Shown one piece after another: positions 1 to 13,000 of a stretch of 64,000 bases of DNA (within the stretch, counting starts at the first letter, position 1; each line of letters starts with the position of its first letter). The position numbers and the translations under genes were made by a program. Under the pieces are notes generated by a model. That model ran no database searches. It saw only the letters and a list, made by a program, of their open reading frames with translations, and was not told the DNA's origin. The stretch covers positions 1,253,501 through 1,317,500 of the forward strand of contig CANTUR010000009.1 in the NCBI GenBank assembly GCA_947683625.1, in the 5' to 3' direction. Source of the stretch: Mallotus nudiflorus (lineage: Eukaryota > Streptophyta > Magnoliopsida > Malpighiales > Euphorbiaceae).

Positions 1-1462
1 CACGAACCAAAATAAGAGATTTACCTATCTAAGCTTTAACTTGCCTTTGAGTATGTTATAATGAACAGCCATTTTTCAGACCTCAGAGAAATTTAAACTG
101 GTCATAGATCAGCCTAAAACAATTTTCTTGTGTGTCAATGCAACGACATCAACTAGAAAGAAACTAAAATACCTAGAGCAAAATCCAAATAGAATACTTT
201 CACCACCTAAGGAGCAATTAAATAATACAGACTAATGCAACAATATTATATAAACAAAAAAGTTAGTTTGCAAAAAAGCCAACACTTCCTTTTTTTGTCC
301 TATGATACCGATCAGCCATGCTATCCACCACTGGCCAAGGACTAGAGTTCGTTGCCACAGGTTCCGGCCATGGATAAGCTATTACCGGGCAGCTACTACT
401 GTCTAGCAACAACAGATTTCTGGCTGCTTAAGGCTTATGTTTCAACTCCTCCATTCTTCTTTGGATCTTCCAAAACTACAAGCTTCTACAAGTGGCTTGT
501 ACTCTGACCTTCAAAAACCACGAGATCACTTTATCTAAACTAAGATCCATTGATTTTTAAGATAAAAACTAGAAGGATTTGAGACTAGATTCAAATCCAT
601 ATTATTTGAGAACTAAAAAAAATAAAATAAAAGATAAAATAAAGGGGAGAAAGGAAAGGAGTGGTGATTTTTGGCCAAAAATAGCCAAAAACCACCTAAA
701 CAAGACAAGAAACCACTATAAAAAACCACTTAAGGGACTATTTTCTCTATTAGAGAAAGGGGGTTCTCTAGAGAGCACTTCTATATCTATATCTATATCT
801 ATATCTATCTATTCTAATAGTTGTCTATTCCTTCCCCTCCATTTTTAGTTTAAGAAAAAAGAATAAAAAAAAAAGATTGATTTTTCATTTCATTGTAGTT
901 AGATATTAGATTCTTTTTGTTCATTCATATTCTTCTTTCTTGTTTCCTTCTTTCCTAAAGTTGATTAACTAGCCTTCTTTTCTCTCCGTGGAGGAATAAA
1001 TGAGCTCATCTCGTTAAAAATGGAGAGCGAATAATCAGATCAAGTACAAATCTCTCAGTCTAAGTTAGACAAGATCTAGTAAATATAGGAGGAATTCATA
1101 AGCCATGCCTACAAAAATAGGTAGTTATAGGACTAATCAAGCAATCCATCCCAATTTTTCCTTTGCTTCTACTTATACATATAAATCAGAAGTCATATTT
1201 CAAGCCTTATTTTCCCATCGATAATCATTATCCCCTTCGATTTAACCCATAGCCTATGATTATGATAAGGCAGCTTTAGCCTATGGAGCTACAACAAATT
1301 ATTCCTCTTCCTTAACACACTTTCTATAAGGACTCTAGTGGTAAGAAAGAGTCACTTTCTAAATCAATTGATGGGTTAGACACATTTGTTAGAGACAAAA
1401 ATAAGAAAGGGGAAAGGAGTCTAAATCAATGGACATGAACCATCATTGGTGAACGTTGCAAA
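1..1462. other. Unresolved AT-rich region, possible retroelement debris
   Basis: I recognise no gene here. The part around 300-560 is less AT-rich than its surroundings. It is followed by a TATA-like string near 716, a purine-rich stretch and a TATATC microsatellite, an arrangement that could be an LTR promoter, but I could not find TG...CA ends or a second copy. Short open frames here are interrupted and match no family I know. Low confidence in any assignment. Confidence 0.3.
780..812. repeat. TATATC hexanucleotide microsatellite
   Basis: About five near-perfect TATATC units directly after a purine-rich stretch. It creates a serine/isoleucine-rich artefact frame that should not be read as a protein. 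Confidence 0.8.
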
Positions 1463-1879
1463 TGCTATAATCTGAATTTTTAAATATTTTAATATTAAAT
1501 TGAGGTATGCAATGTTATTAAATTTTAAAAATATATATTTAATAATTTTATGAATAATTAATATTATTTTATGTTTATTTATAATTTTTTATGTAAAAAT
1601 TATTCCAAAACTTATATTCTTGAAAAATAATATTTTATGTTTAATGTTATTTTATCTTACTAAATTATATTGTTTCATGCATTATTTTTATTATTATTTG
1701 TATTAATATATATATACACACATGCATATACTTAGGGTTTATTATTTATTTAAAGGTATATAAATATATGTGTGTGTATATATATATGGGGTATATATAT
1801 ATATATGTGTGTGCATTAAAATATGTGGTGTGTATTTTTTTGAGTATATATTATATAGTATTAAACTTTATTATAAAGT

Positions 1880-1935
<56 letters not shown>

Positions 1936-3401
1936 AAGAAAACATCTTCTTCTTCTTATTCTCTGTCTATATCTAGAATTCTAAATTGAGTCTCTAAAAG
2001 TTGAGTTAGATTTATTCTAATTTCGTATTATTATTTATTTGTTAGTTGCGGCTCGACCGAAGCCTAGTGGACTAGGTCCGTCGAACCCGTCTTGAAGAAC
2101 GCACAACTGTGAGTTATTATAATGTATATGCATTGCTTAGGTTGCATGTTTTAGACTTCTATGTTTTAAATATCAAATTTTGCTTAATTGCCTATTTGAA
2201 TATTTAAGTATATTTTAGGTATATTTTTAGTATACTTTTGGTATATTATGAAATAATTGCATGTTTTCCTTTTCAATTAAATCTAGCTTGTCTTTAATTA
2301 TATTATTGGTTTAATTTAATATGTTTTGTGATTTATTTAAGTTGATTATACATATATATACCTTAAATATACTTAGTTTATTTTAGGTATATTTCTGGTA
2401 TATATATGGTATATTTGTTTATTTTAAATATCATTATACATCATTTATTTTCCTGAATGTATGTTTTAATATAAATGAAGGATATCGATAGAACGTGCTT
2501 CCTAGTGGGCAGCACTAGGACCGAGTATGTACCAGTGCGATAGATCGTAAGGTTAAATTACTAACCTATTGGTGGATTATGATTTGTTAATTGATTTGAT
2601 TGATATGAGATGTGATTGAGAGTGTGATTGCTGAAGCTCGGTTGACCAAGTGTCTTGGAGCTAATCACACTAACAGTCAGACTGCTGGAGCTCGGTTGAC
2701 TTAGTATCTCGAGACCAGTTTACTGTCTAGTTCAACTAAGTGAATTATTTGGAACTAAGTGGGTCTGTATAACTTAAGTGAGTTCTATTGATATTTGAGG
2801 TTGTGAAAATATAGGGTTTTATTTGATCCTTCATAAACTAATGGTTTTAAGTATTAAAAATGATTTTTGTTGCATTTGTGTGTATTTGTCTTTATATGTA
2901 TTTATTATATATACTATTGAGTGTCTGCATTTGACATTTAGTTATGCATGTATATATATTATAATAATTCACTTAGTGAGGTCTGACTCCTCTCTGTTGA
3001 TATTTTTCAGGAGAGTCTTCATCTTCAAACCTCAGCAGTAAATATGTCTATCAGATTTCTTCCGCTCCGGCTTTATTATGTAAATCACTTACTTGAGTTT
3101 ATTTTGCACTCTAGATACTGTAGTGTGGTTGTATTTAAATTAGTTATGGGTTGTATTTGTAATTATACTTGTATGAGTAATTTGGATTCAGAGTGTTACT
3201 CTGAAAATTTGTACTTAAAAGATTTCTATTTATGATATTAAAGAATGTTGAGAATTTATTTTATTATTTGAGATTTAAATTCTGTTGTATAATATTTTAT
3301 TTTATTATATGCTTTTATTTTAAGATTTACTACGGATTCCGAATTCGAAAGAATTTCTGTTTTCTAGCGCCGGTCATGGCCCCCTATTTTAAATCGTGAC
3401 A
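1463..3401 (-). mobile_element. Solo LTR, TGTCACGAC family, copy A (minus)
   Basis: Read on the minus strand it starts TGTCACGA and shares ordered blocks with the copies at 18274, 25108 and 34563: the block near 3360 (gcgccggtcatg), the block at 2485-2550 with a duplicated CTAGTGGG-like motif, and the block at 2050-2110. The other end, at 1463, begins TGCTATAATC and aligns with the end of the copy at 34563. Flanks are GCAAA on the left and ACAAA on the right, a 4-of-5 target-site duplication. At 1939 bp it is the shortest copy: relative to the copy at 34563 about 1.4 kb is missing, at a TA microsatellite. No retroelement internal region is present, so it is best read as a solo LTR, probably of a Ty3/gypsy-type element (superfamily inferred). 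Confidence 0.72.
1883..1932. repeat. (TA)n microsatellite
   Basis: About 25 uninterrupted TA units inside solo LTR copy A, at the point where this copy has lost the GC-rich block carried by the other copies. Confidence 0.95.
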
Positions 3402-6400
3402 ACAAATGACACAATTAATTCAGTTTAGCGCTAATAAAGGTTCCTTACTCTCCCTTATAGCAAAGAAAAAGGATAGAGCTTTTTTTGCAGTAATAGTGGG
3501 TGGGCCTCTGAAGTTAAATTAATTAAATTAGTTAAATTATTTTTTTCTTTTTATGGCGAGTAGGTTTTTTTTTTTTAATAGAATCAAAGGAAAAATCCAA
3601 ACAATTAATTTTTTAGTGACATAATATACGAGTAAATTGTTGAGGATATAATTCGAAGCAATAATAAGAATATTACTAGTGGAACATCTTTCACAAGTTT
3701 TGAAGAGAGAGATCGCTAATAGACTGAGGGATGAGTAATTCGACTCATTCACATTTTGATCATGAATGTTTCGAATTCATATTATGCAAGGAAATATTGC
3801 TTTTGCTAATTTAAGGGTGATATAAAATCAATTAATTTCCGGCACCATATCCATAGTTAGTTATCCTAGTTAGAAACTCTAGCTCCTTATCAAAGTCACA
3901 GTCAATATTGTCACTTACATAAATATTGTCACGCAAAACAATATCTCGCTATCATCGATAAAAAAAACCTTTAAACTTGTTATCTAGGAACTTGTTTAGA
4001 TTTACTATAATGAAAGGAAGGTAAGAGTTTGTCGCTATGTATTTAACCAAATATGATCGCCAAATCCTATAGAACTTATCACCAAATGCCACTAGAGGGG
4101 ATAGGGTGAAGTGGAGCAAAATCAGTTTTTCATGAGATGGGAATACCAAAATGTTATTATTAGCTCCTTAAACGAACTTTCAATTAAATAACAATGAATT
4201 AGAAAAAACACAATTGATTTTTTTTTAATTGATAATTTTAATTTTATTTAATTATTGCAATCAATTCTAATATAGATTCAAATAAATATTATGAATGTAA
4301 AGTTAAACTGTGGATTCAAACTAAATTAGCATATTAGTTGAAACCAGAAAAAATATCATAATTTATTTCTAAAAATTAAAAAACTAAAAAGATATACTAA
4401 ACTTGAATGTAAATGTAAAGTTACCTCTTGTATAGTTAAATTTCATTAAGAAATCTATTTAATTTCTCAATAAATTTTAAATAAAATTTATTTACAAATA
4501 ATTTTTTATTAATAAAATTTATTTGGTTTAAGTGAATATTTTACAGAATAAATACATTTAAAAGCTTAAGAATTTGGTTTGATAATAAATAATTTTTAAA
4601 AAATTGAAAAAAAAAATAAATTTCATAAAATTTTCATTTACATCAAATAAATTTATTTGTATTTATAAATAAATTTTATAAAATTTTATGAAGTTTATTT
4701 ATACCATAAAGAAATTTTTAAATAATTAATTTTATTATTGTGTTTATTATTTAAAATGAATTTTATATTATAAAACTATTGAAAAAAAATTAATGCATAA
4801 AAGGGCAAAGAAAAGACAAATTATTTAAAAAATATATTATTTTTAATAAATAACTTTCCCAAGCTTTATTGAAAGGATAATTAAAAACATATTTAATGTT
4901 CTTCTACAGTGAGAAATGAAGGGGGAGGAATGATTATAGATTTTTTCTTTGATAATTTAAAAATAATTAATAAAAATGAGAAAAAATGTTTTAAAAAATA
5001 AAATTTTAAATTTTAATTTCAATTTGAGATATAGTTATTTAACCTTATCGAAGGAAAATAAGATGAACAATTTCCCTTTAGTTCTTTTTTATTTCTAAGA
5101 ATTTTTAATAATTAAATAAAATAAAAATTAATTACTCTTATATTTTATTTCCTTTTTCTTATTTTCTGCTAAGTTTATGCATATACATATATTTTGAGGA
5201 ACAGTTTATGCATACATATAAGTTCCTGTGAACCAATATTTTAAAAGTAAAGTTGAGTGGAAAATTTTCAAATTCTTAATTTATATATATATATATTTTT
5301 TTTTTCTTTTTTTGCTAAGTTGACGTGGAAATTTTCAATTTATTTTTTTGAACAAAGAAAATTTTAAATATTCAATATATATAGGTAGATAGATTGGTAG
5401 AGGAAGCCAAATTCTATAGTTATGCTATTTGTATACTAAATGAATAAATTGACCAAGATGTTACTTTAGTAGGTATTTGAAATTTTTTTAACAAATTTAG
5501 TAAAAATTTATTCAATCAATGAAAAAAAATTATAAATTGCAGCACAAATATGGATTTAATTGAAATCTACTTGTTCAATATTAAAAAATATCTCATCTAA
5601 AAAATTACGGACAAAAGATTAATGGAATAATTTGAAACATCATCTTTGAAAACACATGAATACAATTTTTTTTTTAAAAAAAACATCATAACATTTTTTT
5701 TAAAACATCATAAAAATAGTACTACAAAGTCAAATTAGAGAATTTTATTCTATTTTTTAAAATCCTCACCAACATATGATCATCATGGTTTATCAAAATA
5801 TAACTCCATTGCATACATCAGACAATCTTTGATAATCAATAAAATTAAAATTTATAAATTTAAATATCAACACTAATAAATATTATAAATTATTTATTAT
5901 TTATAGATAAGAGCTAATTTACAAAGTAAAAAGATCATAAAGGAAAAAAAAAAGAAATGATATCTTGTTTACTTTTAATAAAAAAAAAAAACTATCACAA
6001 ATGCATGGCAAGGAAACAAAAAAAAGAACTTTGGATTACCAGCATGATGACAAATTATTGATATTTATTGTCAAATTTGATTTTTTAATAAAGATATTAT
6101 ATAATATAAATTTTGATAAATTTCATAATAAAAAATAATTTTTTTCTGATTATATTTTAGAATAAAGTTATTATTATTGATGTAAAATTTGAACTTTAGA
6201 CTACTAGCTTAATGACAAAGTATTGATATTTATTGTCAAATGTTGAAAAATGTAACTAAACCATTGTATGTAGTCCCAATTCAAATTTGACAATGATAGG
6301 TTTCCTCATACTAAGAGAATCAAAGGAATCCCATCGTATTCCCATATCAATAATGCATGCAGCAGCCATCGCTGAAAGAAACATAATAAAATAAACAATA

Positions 6401-6480
6401 AAGATAATTGTCACGGGCTGCTAAAAAGGGTCGGAAATTAAAAAAATTGGGTGAATATGTATTTTTACAAAAATAGACAT
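3402..6480. other. AT-rich intergenic DNA
   Basis: No gene seen. A short sequence pair around 6040-6090 and 6200-6245 repeats the same block (tattgatatttattgtcaaa) about 170 bp apart, a small diverged tandem duplication. The rest is AT-rich and low-complexity. The stretch from about 6780 to 7013 probably includes the 3' untranslated part of the kinase gene that ends at 7014. Confidence 0.6.
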
Positions 6481-7013
6481 TCAAAAGAAATTACCCCTAC
6501 TGCATGGGGCAGTATCGTCAAATAATAATAATAATAATAATAAAATGGTTGCATTTTGAGTAAGAAAAAGAGAAAGCAGAACAACAAGACAGCCATATAA
6601 CATCTGTAGAAAATTTTCTGCTACTTTTCTTCTATTGCAAGCTGCTATTTTTTTTTTCCTTGATTCAGTAGCAAAGACAAAATGCAATCTTATGCAAGAG
6701 CAAAAACTGATCACAACTTTCAACACAGTTTCTGCATTATCATCCTAACAAACCAAAAAACTATAGAAAGACCGTGCAACTAACGCACCATAATAATATC
6801 TCATCAGGAAGGTGCAGAGAGATTATGTACAGGCAATGGTTTGTTGCTAAAAAGGCTCAAGTAGTCTGCAGAACTTATCTCAGAAATATGTGCATCAACG
6901 GAATTTGTACACACTTTATAGGTACTAGCTTCAAGGGAACATCAGCGGCTCAAGTGTACTTCAGATGCACGAAAGTATGATTGATGCACTGGCTGCATAA
7001 AGGTAATCACGAA

Positions 7014-9682
7014 TTATACCGAATTGCCAGCTGCTCGATTAATCCTGTGAGGACTGTTCATGTGGTTGATTCTATGATTATTTAGCCTAGCAGGGGGAGG
7101 TGTTCTCGGTACATCCTTTGAAGCATTTAGTTTTTCTAATGTGGCAAGAACCTCAGTCATCATTGGCCTATTTTTTGGATCAGTGTGCAAGCACTGCAAT
7201 GCAAGTGCAGCTGCAGCTTGAGCACCTTTCTTGGAGTACTGACCACCCAATCTAGTGTCCATGATTCTCAATACTCGCCTGGGGTCATTCAGGAAAGGTT
7301 TTGCCCAATCCACCAGAGTTTCTTCAACAAAATGAACTCTTTCATCGTCCATCGCCCTCTTTCCTGATAGTAATTCTAGTAAAACAACACCAAAGCTGTA
7401 CACATCGCTCTTTGGAGTCAAGTGACCTGCTCAGTTCAAACCAGTAAAAGCAAGATAAAGACATTTAGAGAGCTGGTACACGCATACTGTGTACAAGAAA
7501 AGCTATATAATTTAAAATCTCAAACAATAAAAGGATGACAACAATAAACATCAAAAGTTAAGCTAAGATGCTCCATTCCTAGTCTATATCTATTTTAATT
7601 TCTTTCTTCCGTCATGCTGTCATTCTAAGTATTACTTTTTAACATCAACAATTGACTGAAGAAATTATGCATGTTTCTTTTTTGACACGTATTAAAATCA
7701 TGTTAAAGTCAAAATCGACGTGCTTACAAGTTGGACTTTAATATCATTCATCCAAACTACTCCGGGAAAGAATAAGGGAAGAAAACATATCTACAGATTA
7801 ATTTCCACCATACGATCAGTGAAAGTCCAAAGAGTTGCATTGCACACCATTATCAGCTTCTTACAAACTAGAGATATAACTTCTATATAATCAGTTTCTA
7901 GATGGATGTGGCTTGGGGTTCCTTTTGTTTGTTTGTTTGTTTTCCCCTCTGATTTTAGGAACTCTTACATATAACAGTTCATCAAAGAAAAGTAATTCAC
8001 ATGCAACAGAAAATTGACTAACCTGTAGCAACATATTCTGGTGCAGCATAACCTCGAGTTCCCACCACTTTTGTTGAAACATGAGTGTTATCTCCAGTAG
8101 GACCATCTCTTGCTAGGCCAAAATCTGAAAGCTTTGCATTATAGTCCTGACAAGATTTTTTCAGTGCTCTGTCAGTCTCATATAAGTATCACTATACTTT
8201 TAGGCTATACTTATCAATAAATTAAAAAAATTCTAAGGTTTCTACATACCGAATCAAGTAGAATATTGGATGCCTTCAAATCACGATAAATTACATTGGC
8301 ATTTAAACCATGCAAGAAGGACAATCCCCTTGCCACATCAACTGCAATGCGCATTCGAATAGTCCAAGTGATAGGTTGATCCCCTTCTACAAAAAATAAA
8401 GGTTTTTACAATTATATTCAGGTGAAAGCATTTTAACATGCAACTCCATTCATGCCATAAAGATGCAAGATTTTTGTGCTTTCATGGCTAAAGAAAGTAG
8501 AAAGTACAATGATATACACCAATCCAACTACTCTTCAAGCTAAGATATGAAAAGCAAGAGCATAAATTCTCCAAAAGAACTACACCATTTAATCCTCCTC
8601 ACTGTTGTCGGCTGTTCCAATGCAAAGATCAAGGGCGAAGCATATATACAAGATATGTCTAATTTTTGCCCTGTTTTGCATCTTATTGACAACTGAATTA
8701 ACAAAATGAAATAAAACACATGCTCTGTAAGGAAGCTAACCATATATTTATAAATGGACAGCAAAATCATGAGAAGCAACATTGTACTTGAACATTTAAC
8801 AAAAATTGAAATCAAACTAGATACCACAGACGCCAAATTTACTTACTTCTGAATAAATGATTCTCCAAACTTCCTTTTGGCATTAATTCATAAACCAGAA
8901 GTCTGTTCTCATATTCAGCACAATAGCCAATGAGTTTCACTAAATTATCATGACGAAGCTGGCCTAGATAGTTTACTTCAGCCTGTCAAATTGAAAGGAA
9001 GAGAACAAAAATAAGTTTGAGCCCTCTTGCAAGTAGGCCATAGAATATATATACATAATAGTAGTGAAAGTGTGAAACCACATACAAGCCACTCCCTATG
9101 ACCCTGAAAACTTTCAGGTTTGAGCCTCTTTACTGCCACAACAATCCCACTTCCTGGTTTAGCAGGAGCTAAAGTGTTGCTATCAAGCCATCCTTTGAAA
9201 ACACATCCAAAACCACCCTCTCCCAGCATTGTTTCTGAGCGAAAGTTCTTGGTAGCATTCTTGAGCACACTGTAGCTAAAAGATTTAAGATTGCTGGGTG
9301 TATCGATTGTGCATGAACTCAAAGATTTGTTCAAGCTTCCAATTGATGCCTGATGGGGACATGAAGTAGAATCTTGCTTCCTCTCATTATTTTTATGAGA
9401 CTTTTTGCTTCCTAAAATGACCAAAAAAAAACAAAAAACGAAAGCAGACATGGTCATGTCTTCAAGTAATCAATCAATACCAATAGATATGCTCAAAAAA
9501 ACAATAAATAATCAATCACTACCAATAGATATGCTCAGAAAAACATAAATAATCAATCACTATTAACTTTTTTTTTCTTCCCCACCATGACCCCATAGAA
9601 ATTCTCGTGAAAGAAAAAAGCCAAAAAAAAAAAAAAACACCCATCTGTCCTGTAATGAAATTAGCAGAATTCATGAGCAAAA

Positions 9683-9715
<33 letters not shown>

Positions 9716-9928
9716 GAACCGCCTTTTGTAAGAAAAATCATAACTGGGTTACAATTTGGTATTTTAAAGGAGAGCAATAAGGAGCAACTAGTTCACTACC
9801 CATCAAACAATTCATAGAGAAAGCAACAGAAACATTTAAAAGAGAGGCAGTAGAGACTAACCATGGGAACAGAAATCAGAAGAAGAAGCATGAGCACACT
9901 TGGCAGGCTTTCTGCAGCAATTTCCCAT
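7014..9928 (-). CDS. RLCK-VII / PBL-type serine-threonine protein kinase
   Basis: Six exons on the minus strand: 9928-9862, 9411-9086, 8982-8847, 8386-8250, 8146-8023 and 7426-7014. All introns are GT-AG. They join to 1203 bases, that is 400 residues plus a TAA stop. The protein opens MGNCC, a consensus for N-myristoylation at Gly2 with palmitoylation at Cys4/5, so plasma-membrane anchoring is expected; there is no signal peptide or membrane segment. After a Ser/Lys-rich linker (24-62) comes a full kinase domain: P-loop GEGGFG from about 86, catalytic Lys117 in VAVK, alpha-C Glu133, catalytic loop with YRD at 210-212 followed by LKASN, DFG at 230-232, and AAPE at 256-259. YRD in place of HRD is usual for this subfamily. 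The C-terminal tail (about 365-400) is Pro/Asn/Arg-rich. The family (BIK1, PBL1, APK1) phosphorylates partners downstream of cell-surface receptors; which member this is cannot be fixed by eye. No key residue is missing. Confidence 0.95.
9691..9715. repeat. 25-base homopolymer (A)n in intron 1 of the kinase gene
   Basis: Twenty-five consecutive A on the plus strand, that is poly-T in the kinase transcript, in the first intron (9412-9861). A plausible length-polymorphic marker. Confidence 0.9.
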
Positions 9929-10320
9929 ATTTGAATATTAATGTTTAATAGTAAACCACCCCCCAAAAAAGAAAAAAAATCAAGAACAAATGAAACAAGA
10001 AGAAGAAGAAAGAATGGGAGAACAAGAAGACCAAGAGATGAGGTGTATATGTAATATTTGAAACTTTGAATAGAAATGAGAAGCAACAAGAATAATAATG
10101 ATGACAATGATAGAGGAAATGAGGAAATGGGTAAAAAGGTCCATTTGATAAGAATTTGATATTTGACTGAAACAAGATGGAGAGAGATGGAGAAGCAGCA
10201 GCAGAAGAAGGAGACATAGGAACTTGGAAGAGATCAATGCAAATTTGCCAAGGCACTTTACTTTGGTCAATGAAAGAAAGCTTCATTAGTGCAATGGAGT
10301 TCAACAAAACAAAATAAAAT
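9929..10320 (-). promoter_or_regulatory. Pyrimidine-rich leader and proximal promoter of the kinase gene
   Basis: Upstream of the kinase start the sense strand is strongly CT-rich (about 9960-10120 and 10175-10225), as is common in plant 5' leaders. Several minus-strand ATGs lie here (near 10107, 10270 and 10307) and open short hydrophobic frames; if the leader reaches them they would be upstream ORFs. I see no clear TATA box and cannot place the transcription start. Confidence 0.4.
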
Positions 10321-12054
10321 TGGGACCCATTTTACTTTCTTTGGGCCAGATAATTTATTTATTTTCAGTTGAACAAATAATTTATTTATTTGTTGAGTAT
10401 ACAACAACAAAGAACAAAACTTGAATTCAAAATCTTAATTAAAGATGATCAAACTCGCGAGTAATGACGTTTACTTGTGATATTTTATTTTATTTTTTTG
10501 ATCTTTTTCTCTTAATTATATTATAAAACATTTATATTTTCATATATATTAAATTTTAAACCCTAAAATTATTAAGTCAAAATTTTATATTTGAGCATTT
10601 ATTTTAAAAGTTAACGTGTCATCTCATTAAAATTTTTATTTTTTTTATTAAAAATAAAATATTTATCATATTTATTTAGTATTATTTTGCAACCAAAATA
10701 CTACTATACACATATCAACACTACTCAAATTCTAAAAATTTTTATACACTACGTATTTTTCTACTTTAAATCACTCAAATATTTTTTTTAATCCATTAAA
10801 AATTTAATTTTTAAAAAAATTTAAAAATATAATAATATAGTAATTATTTAGTATTATTTTTCAACTAAATCACTACCATATATACTCTAATACTAATATA
10901 ATAATTTTAAAAGCTAATCTTATTATGACTAAAAAAAAATTAGTAACAATATTAGTATTTACTTATAAAACTTTATGTGTAACATCATTAAAACTCACAG
11001 TAAACTTCTATACTGATTATTATACTATTAATAAAAATTTATTATACTATTTATTTATACTAAAAATTTTTATTATACTATTTTTTGATTTATACAAAAC
11101 CGCTATGTAAATTTTATTATTTATATATATCCTATAATTTAAATTTTTCACTAATAAAAGATATAAAAATATAAATAAATAATTTATTAATAAGTAGTTT
11201 GCACAACACGCGGATATATAACTCGTTATTTATAAATTATAAGTACTTAAATCACAGCACGATAGTTTCATCTAGTGTATTTTAAAATTTAAAATTTTAT
11301 TATTTTAATTAATTGTTAAAAAATTAAAAAAATCTAATAAAATAAATTTTAATTAACATTGTGGCAATATAATAATTATTCCTAAAATTTTTGTCTCTTA
11401 ACTACTTAAAATGTTGCGAGTAGCGATATGTATTATTTTTCATTAAAAAAATCTAAACTACTTACTACTTAAATAAATAAATATTGATATTTTCAATTTT
11501 TTAGTTTACCAAATATCTAACTTATCTCATTTGTATTTTTTTATATACATAAAAAATGTTGAAATTTTGCTAATAAAAGAGGAATGAAATGGTAAATCTT
11601 TTCCAATGGCATCTTAAGTAAATGGTTCAATTTCTGTCGTCATTAATTTTATAAAAAAGAATTACCTTTTATTATGCAGTTTATCAAAATTTAAGTCACA
11701 TAACTTCCCAATTAACCCAAAAAAAATGAAAATTTTCCAAAATAAATGTTAGTTCATTTTCTTATACAATGTAAATGATTTCATAATTATATAAAAATAA
11801 AATCAACTATAAATTATATAATAGTATAATTATTTTTATTATTTATAATCAAGAGCAATCATTATTTATAAATTACGATAAATAATAAATTTAAATTTAA
11901 AACTTTTTATAATTTTTACTGATAAGAATATTAATTAAATCACTTTTTTTTTAAACAATAATTAAATCACTTTCAATCGGCATATATTTATGCATCTTGA
12001 TCCCTAGCTAGATTTGGTTGAAATATTCTTTTTCTTTATTTCAACTATGGAATT
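10321..12054. other. AT-rich intergenic DNA
   Basis: Long AT-rich stretch with poly-A and poly-T runs. No convincing coding frame, RNA gene or bounded repeat recognised. Confidence 0.6.
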
Positions 12055-12589
12055 ATTACATATTTGGTGTCTAAATTTTTTAGTTTTTTCTATTTAAGTG
12101 TCTATTTTTTTTTTTTACAATTAAGTGTTTGAACTTTTGAAAAGCATATCAATATAGTGTCTCTGGCCAATTTGGTGTTGACTGAGTGCTGAGTCAAATA
12201 AATCTAGATCCACTTTTTATCCTAATTATTAGTTATATCATGTGCCACGTGTATTACATTATTTAAATGATAAAAATACCCTTATTAACTTATTAAATAT
12301 TATGAATTGATAAAAATAACGTTAACATTAACTTCTGCCGCAGATATAAAAAGTGATTGAATAATGATAATTTTATCATTTAAATAATGTAACACTTGTG
12401 ACAAATGATATGATTAATGATTGTGATAAAAGTGGATTCCGTTTGATTTGACTAAGCACTCAGTCAATATTAAATTGATCGGATATACTATATTGATATA
12501 TTTTTTTAAAATTCAAATACTTAATTATAAAAAAAAAATAGATATTCAAATAAAAAAAAATTAAAAAGTTCAGATATCAAATTTGTAAT
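12055..12589. mobile_element. Foldback MITE with ~230-bp inverted arms
   Basis: The left side, starting attacatatttggtgtc, matches the reverse complement of the right side, which ends gatatcaaatttgtaat. The match continues through a T-rich block, the block tatcaatatagt, a block with gactgagtgct, and attacattatttaaatgat, so the two arms cover most of the 535 bp and leave a centre of about 90 bp around 12290-12380. No coding capacity. A clean target-site duplication was not resolved: GAATT sits on both sides, but not symmetrically. Long arms with a short centre suggest a non-autonomous DNA transposon, perhaps Mutator-like; the superfamily is inference. Confidence 0.7.
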
Positions 12590-12931
12590 TGAATTGTTTG
12601 AGGGAAAGGGATAGGATTGACTTCATTAAACAAATTTTTATGGAATGGGATAGGATTGACTCCATTAATCAATTTTTATATCTGCTTTTAATATAATATA
12701 AAACAATATTTAAAATGAAAATATATATTGAGTATATAATAATGTTCGATTCAAATTAAAATTTTCTTATTACTTTATGAAATTAATTTAATTTATCAAA
12801 TTATTTTTCATTACTCATACATTATTTGTATTTGATATGAAACTGTAACTCAACTTATCAAAATTAAACATATGTTTTATCTATTTACTAAATGAATTGA
12901 ATAGAATATGGTATTATTAAATTCGGTTAAT

Positions 12932-12934
<3 letters not shown>

Positions 12935-12998
<64 letters not shown>
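12935..12998. repeat. (AT)n microsatellite
   Basis: Thirty-two uninterrupted AT units, one of the longest pure dinucleotide tracts in the window. Confidence 0.97.

Positions 12999-13000
<2 letters not shown>

Noticed and set aside
1245..1320. Short stretch reading YDKAALAYGATTNYSS, reminiscent of an AP2/ERF domain
   Set aside because: Too short, no flanking domain residues in frame, and stops on both sides.
1768..1989. Open frames over the TA microsatellite (Tyr/Ile repeats)
   Set aside because: They are products of the dinucleotide repeat; no other coding signs.
9945..10307. Hydrophobic 60-120-codon frames upstream of the kinase gene
   Set aside because: They sit in the CT-rich leader or promoter and overlap each other; at most upstream ORFs.
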